Source of the DNA: Streptomyces sp. NRRL F-5727
Lineage (GTDB): Bacteria > Actinomycetota > Actinomycetes > Streptomycetales > Streptomycetaceae
Direction of reading: 5' to 3'
NCBI RefSeq assembly: GCF_000719555.1
Contig: NZ_JOGX01000054.1
Location: 1-57,803, forward strand
Length of the DNA: 57,803 nucleotides
The notes below the pieces were generated by a model that did no database searches, had not been told where the DNA came from, and worked only from the letters and a program-made list of their open reading frames with translations. The position numbers and the translations under genes were made by a program. Position 1 is the stretch's first letter. The number at the start of each line of letters is the position of its first letter. Shown piece after piece: positions 51,990 through 57,803 of the stretch.

Positions 51990-53099
51990 CTACAGGCCGC
52001 GCCGCTTCCTCATCTGCCGCACCAGGGCCGCGGTGCCGAGCAGGGCCACCGTGGCGCCCGCCGCGCCCGCGGCCGTGGCGTCCTTGCGGCCGAGCCGGCG
52101 GCCGGCGACCGTGTGCCGGCCCTGGACCTCCTCCAGGAGCGCCGCGAGGACCTCCTCGTTGGTCCACTTCGGCCGCCAGCCCGCGTCGTGGAGCCGGCCG
52201 ACGCTGACCACCCAGGGGTGCATGGTGTAGGCGAGGTCCCCGGCCGGGGACGGGGTGAGGCCGATCCGGTGCAGCCGGGCCGCGGCGCCGAGGGCGACCG
52301 CGGAGGGCAGCTCCATGCGGCGGATGCCCGACAGCTCCTCGACCTCCTCCTGCTCCAGCCAGCCCTCGCAGCCGACCGCGAACTCGCCGTCGACCTTCTC
52401 CAGGGCCGCGTACTCCAGGGCACTGACCAGGTCCTCCACGTGGCAGAACTGCCAGGTGGGCCGGGAGCCGGCGACGACCAGGAGGCGGGGCGACTCGAAG
52501 TAGCGGGTCAGCGCCGTGTCCGTACCGCCGACGAGGACGGCCGGGCGGACCACCGTCACGTTGAGTCCGGGGTGGGCGCGGGAGCCGCGGCGGCCGAGCC
52601 GCTCGACCTCCAGCAGGTCGCCGACGCCGGTGGCCTCGGCGGTGGCCCGGAGCTCGGCGTCCTCGGAGAGCGGGATGTCGTTGTCGGGCAGGGCGCCGTA
52701 GACCATCGTCGAGGTGCACAGCACGACCCTGCGGACGCCGGCCGCGGCGGCGGCCGTGAGGACGGTCTGCGTGCCGCGCACGTTGTAGGCCGTCCGGGCG
52801 GCGGGGTCGGTCTCCAGGTCGAGGTCGACGGCGAGGTGCACGACGACGTCGGCGCCGCGCAGCTTCTCCGCGATGGCCGGATCCCGTACGTCGAGGACAT
52901 GCCAGGTCGCCTCCGCCACCTCGCCGCGCCGCTCGTCGATGGCGACGACCTGCCGGACCTCCTCCGACTCGGCAAGATACCTGGTCAGCAGGGCGCCGAC
53001 GCCGGTCGCGGCACCGGTGACCGCGACGACGGGGCCGCGCGCGGCGGACCGGGTTGAGTGGTTTCGCGCTCCGCGAACCTGCGGATCTGGGGAACTCAC
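51990..53099 (-). CDS. NAD-dependent epimerase/SDR family protein
   Basis: A 369-residue extended SDR. VVAVTGAATGVGALLTRYLA (about 20-40) is the nucleotide-binding Rossmann loop, TSTMVYGALP carries the Ser-Tyr pair, and the substrate domain runs to about 300. The C-terminal residues 335-369 add a single hydrophobic stretch (ATAAGAAGATVALLGTAALV) then RKRRGL, probably a membrane anchor. The GTG at 53099 has GGAG 8 nt upstream and fits the family; an ATG at 53204 is upstream in frame but non-coding in character. Substrate unknown. Confidence 0.88.
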   Translation of the reverse strand: MSSPDPQVRGARNHSTRSAARGPVVAVTGAATGVGALLTRYLAESEEVRQVVAIDERRGEVAEATWHVLDVRDPAIAEKLRGADVVVHLAVDLDLETDPAARTAYNVRGTQTVLTAAAAAGVRRVVLCTSTMVYGALPDNDIPLSEDAELRATAEATGVGDLLEVERLGRRGSRAHPGLNVTVVRPAVLVGGTDTALTRYFESPRLLVVAGSRPTWQFCHVEDLVSALEYAALEKVDGEFAVGCEGWLEQEEVEELSGIRRMELPSAVALGAAARLHRIGLTPSPAGDLAYTMHPWVVSVGRLHDAGWRPKWTNEEVLAALLEEVQGRHTVAGRRLGRKDATAAGAAGATVALLGTAALVRQMRKRRGL

Positions 53100-53290
53100 C
53101 GACCGACTCCAGAGGTTGTCTTCAGTACGTACGGGGATGACGCGTACGTACCAGGTGGCGTCCATCCTGCCGCAGGGCACGGCCCGGCGGAGACTTGAGC
53201 CCATATCCGACCCGGATGTCTACGCTGGTGTTGTGCAGCGGGCAGTCGCCGCCGGCAGAAGGCCGGTGGCCCTAGGAGCCGAGGAAACCT

Positions 53291-54718
53291 GTGAGTGACA
53301 CCCCATTCGGATTCGGCCTTCCGCCGGAGGAGCCGGAGGACGGCGACGAGGGCAAGAAGAAGGACCCCGCCGGAGGTGGCCAGGGGTCCGGTGGCCAGGG
53401 CGGCAACCCGTTCGGGGCGAACCCGTTCGGTTTCGGCGTCCCCGGCATGGGCGGCCAGGGCGGCGCGGACAATCCGTTCGCCGCGATGTTCGGGTCGATG
53501 AACCCGACGGACCTGGGCGCGGCCTTCCAGCAGCTCGGGCAGATGCTCAGCTACGAGGGCGGTCCCGTGAACTGGGACATGGCCAAGCAGATCGCCCGCC
53601 AGGTGGTCGCCCAGGGCACCGCCGACGGCGTCAAGGACGCCAGCGTGGGCCCGGCCGAGAAGTCCGCGGTCGAGGAGGCGGTCCGCCTCGCCGACCTGTG
53701 GCTGGACCAGGCCACCTCGCTGCCCTCCGGGGCGAACACGTCGGTGGCGTGGAGCCGCGCGGAGTGGGTCGAGGCGACCCTCCCGGCGTGGAAGGAGCTG
53801 GTGGACCCGGTCGCCGAGCGGGTCGGCACGGCCATGGGCGACGTGCTGCCGCAGGAGATGCAGGCCATGGCCGGCCCGCTGATCGGCATGATGCGGTCGA
53901 TGGGCGGCGCCATGTTCGGCCAGCAGATCGGGCAGGCCATCGGCGCGCTCGCGGGCGAGGTCGTCGGCTCGACCGACGTCGGCCTGCCGCTCGGCCCGGC
54001 CGGCCGCGCCGCGCTGCTGCCGCTGAACGTGTCGGCGTTCGGCAAGGACCTGGGCGTGCCCGCCGACGAGGTGCGGCTCTACCTGGCCCTGCGCGAGGCC
54101 GCCCACCAGCGGCTCTTCGCCCATGTGCCGTGGCTGCGGGCGCACCTGTTCGGCGCCGTCGAGTCGTACGCGCGCGGGATCAAGGTGGACACCTCGAAGC
54201 TGGAGGAGGCCGTCTCCCAGCTCGACCCGACCCACCCGGAGCAGCTCCAGGAGGCGCTCCAGTCGGGCATGTTCCAGCCGCAGGACACGCCCGAGCAGAA
54301 GGCGTCCCTGGCCCGGCTGGAGACGGCGCTCGCGCTGGTCGAGGGCTGGGTGGACGCGGTGGTCCACGAGGCCGCCAAGACCCGCCTGACCTCGGCGGAC
54401 GCGCTGCGCGAGACGCTGCGCCGGCGCCGGGCCAGCGGTGGCCCCGCCGAGCAGACCTTCGCCACCCTGATCGGTCTGGAGCTGCGCCCGCGCCGGCTGC
54501 GGGACGCCTCCCGGCTGTGGGCCTCGCTCACCGACGCGCGCGGGGTCGACGGCCGCGACGCCCTGTGGGAGCACCCGGACATGCTGCCGACGGCGACCGA
54601 CCTCGACGACCCGGACGGCTTCGTCCACCGCGAGCACCTGGACTTCTCCGAGCTGGACAAGATGCTCGGCGAGGCGGCCAGGGGCGACGCGCCCGAGGAC
54701 GGGGACGACGCGAAGTGA
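53291..54718 (+). CDS. DUF2342/F420-associated zinc metalloprotease-like protein
   Basis: A 475-residue protein. Residues 1-75 are low-complexity (Gly/Pro/Phe, GANPFGFGVPGMGGQGG), then a helical core with MFGQQIGQAIGALAGEVVGS and the metal-site-like REAAHQRLFAHVPWLRAHLF. It matches the actinobacterial family described as putative hydrolase or coenzyme-F420-associated zinc metalloprotease; activity has not been shown as far as I know. GTG 53291 follows GAGGAAACCT. Its stop overlaps the Nudix start (GTGA), so they form an operon. Confidence 0.87.
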   Translation: MSDTPFGFGLPPEEPEDGDEGKKKDPAGGGQGSGGQGGNPFGANPFGFGVPGMGGQGGADNPFAAMFGSMNPTDLGAAFQQLGQMLSYEGGPVNWDMAKQIARQVVAQGTADGVKDASVGPAEKSAVEEAVRLADLWLDQATSLPSGANTSVAWSRAEWVEATLPAWKELVDPVAERVGTAMGDVLPQEMQAMAGPLIGMMRSMGGAMFGQQIGQAIGALAGEVVGSTDVGLPLGPAGRAALLPLNVSAFGKDLGVPADEVRLYLALREAAHQRLFAHVPWLRAHLFGAVESYARGIKVDTSKLEEAVSQLDPTHPEQLQEALQSGMFQPQDTPEQKASLARLETALALVEGWVDAVVHEAAKTRLTSADALRETLRRRRASGGPAEQTFATLIGLELRPRRLRDASRLWASLTDARGVDGRDALWEHPDMLPTATDLDDPDGFVHREHLDFSELDKMLGEAARGDAPEDGDDAK

Positions 54719-55236
54719 CGCTGCACGACGACGCGGTCCTCGTCCTCAAGGGGTACGAGGGCCAGCCGGAGCTGCGCGAGCTCTACCTGGAGCACCTGGC
54801 CGCGCATCCTGACGGCATGTACAAGCCCTGCTCGGCCGGTCACCTCACCAGCAGCGCGCTGGTGATCGACCCCTCGCGCGGGCGGGTCCTGCTCACCCTG
54901 CACCGGAAGCTGGGCATGTGGCTCCAGATGGGCGGCCACTGCGAGGAGGGCGATCCGACGGTCGAGGCGGCGGCGCTGCGCGAGGCCGCCGAGGAGTCGG
55001 GCATCGCGGGTCTGACGCTGCTGCCCGGCGGCCCGGTGCGGCTCGACCGGCATCCGATCCCGGCGCCGTGCCACTGGCACCTCGACGTGCAGTACGCGGC
55101 GCTCGCCCCGGCGGACGGGACGGAGCGGATCAGCGAGGAGTCGCTGGACCTGCGGTGGTACGCGTACGACGAGGTGGCCGGGGTCGCGGACACCTCGGTG
55201 GTGCGGCTCCTGGAGGGCACGCTGGCCCGCCTGTGA
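54715..55236 (+). CDS. Nudix hydrolase
   Basis: A 173-residue enzyme with the full Nudix box GGHCEEGDPTVEAAALREAAEESGI split here over residues about 79-103 (G-x5-E-x7-REAAEE-S-G-I). It cleaves nucleoside-diphosphate derivatives; the substrate is unknown. GTG 54715 overlaps the metalloprotease stop by 4 nt, giving coupled translation. A strong terminator follows. Confidence 0.9.
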   Translation: MTLHDDAVLVLKGYEGQPELRELYLEHLAAHPDGMYKPCSAGHLTSSALVIDPSRGRVLLTLHRKLGMWLQMGGHCEEGDPTVEAAALREAAEESGIAGLTLLPGGPVRLDRHPIPAPCHWHLDVQYAALAPADGTERISEESLDLRWYAYDEVAGVADTSVVRLLEGTLARL

Positions 55237-55250
55237 GCATGCTGATGTGA

Positions 55251-55287
55251 CGGCGAAGGGCCCCCGGTCTCCGGGGGCCCTTCGCCG
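55251..55287. terminator. Bidirectional terminator, Nudix/AIM24
   Basis: A perfect 17-bp stem (55251-55267 with 55271-55287) and TCT loop between convergent genes. GCTGATGTG occurs directly on both sides (55241, 55290). Confidence 0.9.
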
Positions 55288-55316
55288 TGCTGATGTGCTG
55301 CCGTGCTGCCCTGGGG

Positions 55317-56072
55317 TCAGTTCCAGGCGTTGTTCTGGTTCTGGGCGTGGGCGCCGTGCTGGCCGACGCCGAACTGGGCGGCGACGCCCTGGCCGATCGC
55401 CGCGTTCTGCGGGGGCATGACCTCGCTGGGCTGGACGAGGGCGAAGCCCTGGCCGAGGAAGCTGAGCTCCCAGCCCTCGCCGGTGCTGCCGCGGCGGCTG
55501 CGGACGCTGGTGTTGTGCGTCTGGGCCTGCATCTGGACCCGCAGCGAGGTGGACCACGCGACGATCGCGTCCGCGTCGGCGCTGACGTACTTCTCCGGGG
55601 TGACCTGGAGCATCAGCGGCTGACCGGAGGTCATCAGGGCGACCTTGCCGCGGCCGGAGATGTTCAGCTGGTACTTGCCCGTGCCGGAGACCCCGTACTG
55701 GCTGTCGACGGCGATGACCTCGGTGTGGAGGCTGGTGTCGAGCGCGAGCACGTACGCGCTGTCGACGGTGAGGCCCTCCTGCTCGACCTCGACGACGTGG
55801 ATGTACTGGGCGAGGTTGGCGAAGTAGACCGTGCCCTGGCCGGAGCAGCGCATCAGGTCGAGGCCCTCGCCGGTGCGGGCGCGGGCCTGCCGCTGGCTGG
55901 AGCTCTGGTACTCGCCGTCGAAGTCGACGAGCCCCTGGTAGGCGACCATGGCGCCCTTGCGGGCGAGGACGTCGTCGTGGCCGGTGAGGCTGACCCGCAG
56001 CAGCTGCGGGTTCTGGATGACGTACCGCTCCTGGCTCTGCTGCTCGGCGTGGTTGAAAAGCGGGCTCTGCAT
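55317..56072 (-). CDS. AIM24-family protein (third of three)
   Basis: A 251-residue protein of the AIM24/TerD-associated beta-fold: LTGHDDVLARKGAMVAYQGL, GEGLDLMRCSGQGTVYFANL, LNISGRGKVALMTSGQPLML and EGWELSFLGQGFALVQPSEV are the recurring family blocks. The last 25 residues are Gln/Asn/Ala-rich (AQFGVGQHGAHAQNQNNAWN). ATG 56072 begins MQSPLFNHAEQQ. No enzyme motif is known. It follows the second AIM24 gene by 19 bp. Confidence 0.88.
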   Translation of the reverse strand: MQSPLFNHAEQQSQERYVIQNPQLLRVSLTGHDDVLARKGAMVAYQGLVDFDGEYQSSSQRQARARTGEGLDLMRCSGQGTVYFANLAQYIHVVEVEQEGLTVDSAYVLALDTSLHTEVIAVDSQYGVSGTGKYQLNISGRGKVALMTSGQPLMLQVTPEKYVSADADAIVAWSTSLRVQMQAQTHNTSVRSRRGSTGEGWELSFLGQGFALVQPSEVMPPQNAAIGQGVAAQFGVGQHGAHAQNQNNAWN

Positions 56073-56091
56073 GATGTGTTCTCGCTCCCCC

Positions 56092-56772
56092 TCAGCCCCG
56101 GACCCGCAGGCGGTCGCTGCTGTCCTCGCTGGGCTGTACGACGACGATGCCCTGGCCCGAGAAGGCCATCTGGAATGCCTCGCCGCTGCCCCGCCCGATG
56201 AGGGAGGACGCCTTGAAGCTGCGCTTGCCCTTGACCTTGAGCGCCGGCGACCAGGCGACGAGCGCGTCGGGGTCGACGTACGTCTCGTCCTCGCCGCGGC
56301 CGCAGTCGACGACGATCGGGGTGCCGCGCGAGGTGAGCGCGACCCAGCCGGTGCCGGAGATCTCCACGTTGAACAGGCCCTGGCCGGCGAACTTGGCGAG
56401 GCCCTTGACCCGCTCGACACCCCACTGGAGGTGGGCGTCGAAGGCGAGGAGGTTGGTGCCGTTGACGGAGATCGAGTCGTTCTGGAGGTTGATCACGACG
56501 ACGTCGGCGCCGTAGTCGGCGAGGTAGAGCAGACCGTCGCCGGTGCACTTCATGATCGGCGCGCCCTCGCCGGTGGCCCACTCCTTGGCGACCTGGCGGA
56601 CGGCGGGCGGGTTGGGCTCGTAGCTGATGAAGCCCTCGTAGGCGACCATCGAGCCGGCCCGGGCGTAGAGGTCCTGGCCGGTGGCCATGGCGACCTTGAG
56701 CATGGTGCGGCCGTGGTTCTCCATGCGGGCCGCGATGGGGGTCGGGGCATAGCCCGCGAGTTGCTGGTTCAT
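56092..56772 (-). CDS. AIM24-family protein (second of three)
   Basis: A 226-residue AIM24 protein: ATGQDLYARAGSMVAYEGFI, GEGAPIMKCTGDGLLYLADY, LFNVEISGTGWVALTSRGTP, SGEAFQMAFSGQGIVVVQPS. It lacks the low-complexity ends of its two neighbours, so it shows the minimal domain. ATG 56772 lies 14 bp after the stop of the first AIM24 gene; the three are clearly one operon. Function unknown; in yeast AIM24 affects mitochondrial architecture. Confidence 0.88.
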   Translation of the reverse strand: MNQQLAGYAPTPIAARMENHGRTMLKVAMATGQDLYARAGSMVAYEGFISYEPNPPAVRQVAKEWATGEGAPIMKCTGDGLLYLADYGADVVVINLQNDSISVNGTNLLAFDAHLQWGVERVKGLAKFAGQGLFNVEISGTGWVALTSRGTPIVVDCGRGEDETYVDPDALVAWSPALKVKGKRSFKASSLIGRGSGEAFQMAFSGQGIVVVQPSEDSSDRLRVRG

Positions 56773-56786
56773 GGTGTCGGGCTCCC

Positions 56787-57803
56787 TCAGACCTCGTACG
56801 GCTGGACGACGATGAAGTTGCCGGGGGCGCCCCGGAACTGGAGGTTCACGGTCTCCCCGCTGTGGCCGGGGTAGGCGTTGCGCCGGAGCCGGACCTGGCT
56901 GGAGAGGATGACCTGGGAGGCGGCGGACCAGGCCACGACCGCGTTGCAGTCGGCGAAGGTCGTCGGGGTGACGGGCAGGACCACGGGGACGCCGTGGGTC
57001 TTGACGATCACGGTGCCGGTGCCCTGGAACTGCATGGTGAACAGGGCGCCGCCGGGGATGCCGTGGCCCTCGATGCGGCGGACCTCGTACTGGAGCGACT
57101 CGTCGAAGGCCAGCACGTTCTCCGCGGAGACGCAGATGGCGTCGCCCTGGAGCTCGATCGGGTGCAGATGGGCGCCGTTCTCGGCGAGGAAGACCTGGCC
57201 GCGGCCGGTGCAGCGCATGAGCTGCATCTCCTGGCCGGTGGCGTTGCCCACGATCCGGCCGGCGAAGCCGGCGCCCTTGTAGGAGAAGTCGACCTTGCCC
57301 TGGTACATGACCATGGAGCCCTGCCGGGCGAGGACGGGGGTGCCGCCCATGGCCAGGTCCACCCGCATGAGCTGCTGGTTCTGCGGGGTCCAGCGGGCGC
57401 CGGTGGCGGTCTCCTTGTAGGGGGCGAGCGCGGCGGCGAGGCCGGCGCCCGTGGCGGGCACGCCCTGCGGGACGCCCTGCGGCGGCATGCCCGGGGGCAT
57501 GCCGGGCTGCTGCCCGTAGGGGGCGGGCTGGCCGTATCCGGGCTGCTGGCCGTAGCCGGGCTGCTGACCGTACGGGGCCTGCTGCGGCTGCCCGTAGGGG
57601 GCGGCCGGCGGCGGGGTCTGGCCCGGGATCTGCCCGTAGGGGGCCTGCGGGGGCTGCCCGTACGGTCCGGGGGCGCCCGGCGCGGGAGCCGGCGGCGGCA
57701 CCGGGGAGGGGGCGAGCGGCGCGACCATGGTGGGCTGGGTGTGCACCGGCTGCGGGGCGGGCGGCGGGGTCGGCGCCTGGGGGCCGTAGCCGGGCTGCGG
57801 GGC
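56787..57803 (-). CDS. AIM24 protein with Pro/Gly/Tyr/Gln-rich N-terminus, partial
   Basis: The frame is open to the window edge (339 codons seen). The C-terminal 220 residues are an AIM24 domain (LAMGGTPVLARQGSMVMYQG, GQEMQLMRCTGRGQVFLAEN, ALFTMQFQGTGTVIVKTHGV). Before it is a long low-complexity stretch of PYGQ/PGYGQ units. The GTG at 57746 is not the likely start, since the Pro/Gln-rich coding pattern continues upstream (PQPGYGPQAPTPPPAPQP). In some Streptomyces such proteins begin with a TerD domain; that part, if present, is outside the window. Confidence 0.85.
   Translation of the reverse strand, partial: APQPGYGPQAPTPPPAPQPVHTQPTMVAPLAPSPVPPPAPAPGAPGPYGQPPQAPYGQIPGQTPPPAAPYGQPQQAPYGQQPGYGQQPGYGQPAPYGQQPGMPPGMPPQGVPQGVPATGAGLAAALAPYKETATGARWTPQNQQLMRVDLAMGGTPVLARQGSMVMYQGKVDFSYKGAGFAGRIVGNATGQEMQLMRCTGRGQVFLAENGAHLHPIELQGDAICVSAENVLAFDESLQYEVRRIEGHGIPGGALFTMQFQGTGTVIVKTHGVPVVLPVTPTTFADCNAVVAWSAASQVILSSQVRLRRNAYPGHSGETVNLQFRGAPGNFIVVQPYEV

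Noticed and set aside
53096..54637. 513-codon minus-strand frame opposite the metalloprotease
   Set aside because: Shadow frame; the plus-strand protein has family blocks and operon overlap.
57460..57746. Repeat-rich right end as a CRISPR-like array
   Set aside because: The repeats encode PYGQ/PGYGQ in frame with the AIM24 protein and have no regular spacers.

Overview
The window reads as chromosomal DNA of a Streptomyces species. It has very high G+C, strong third-position GC bias and many GTG starts. Its gene neighbourhoods match the S. coelicolor core chromosome: prsH-sigH, wblE, nagB, dasABC/dasR, nrdAB under a B12 riboswitch, sigR-rsrA, aroA-rsgA and hisN. I see no insertion sequence, prophage, integrase, CRISPR array or replication origin. 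The species itself cannot be named from this segment.

Region by region: 1-2.5 kb has a LysR regulator (cut by the window edge) divergent from a secreted snapalysin-type protease, then two small unknown proteins. 2.5-5.8 kb has a RibD/DHFR-like reductase, a polyprenyl synthase and a family 2B encapsulin shell, which together look like an enzyme-loaded protein compartment. 6-9.6 kb has an amidase, a PLP-dependent deaminase/desulfhydrase, a cation/proton antiporter and a UBP-type zinc finger. 9.8-15.1 kb is a stress and developmental block: anti-sigma PrsH and SigH, a lipid kinase, the WhiB-like protein WblE and a PAS histidine kinase. 15.5-17 kb is a TetR/short-chain dehydrogenase pair with two clear operators. 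17.2-24 kb is the amino-sugar module: nagB, a GH3 hexosaminidase, the DasABC importer and the regulator DasR, with DasR (dre) operators before nagB and between dasA and dasR.

24.2-26.7 kb encodes a monocarboxylate/sodium symporter with its small partner, and an acetyltransferase. 26.7-30.4 kb is class Ia ribonucleotide reductase behind NrdR-like boxes and a cobalamin riboswitch. 30.4-36.1 kb holds peptide deformylase, a TPR protein, an operon of two membrane HD-domain proteins (one HD-GYP) and the thiol-stress pair SigR-RsrA with its autoregulatory promoter. 36-43.8 kb is housekeeping: hydrolase, HMCES-type DNA-protein crosslink protein, M50-like membrane protein, aroA, rsgA, an SMR transporter overlapped by a TetR gene, hisN, a CBS protein and a Fur-family regulator. 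43.8-46.2 kb is a large Sel1-repeat protein flanked by two almost identical initiator-type tRNA genes. The rest holds a giant UPF0182 membrane protein, a PDZ/S16 protease, moaE, a sugar-epimerase-like SDR, a DUF2342 metalloprotease, a Nudix hydrolase and a run of three AIM24 proteins cut by the right edge.

At least sixteen genes have a -10-like TANNNT or CANNNT box 6-7 nt before the start codon, so leaderless transcription seems common here. The most unusual items are the encapsulin/polyprenyl synthase pair without a terpene cyclase, the long alternative SigH frame running across prsH, the two tRNA-fMet copies differing only at base 1, a DasR-like operator inside a nested inverted repeat at 15.2 kb, and the AIM24 triplet.
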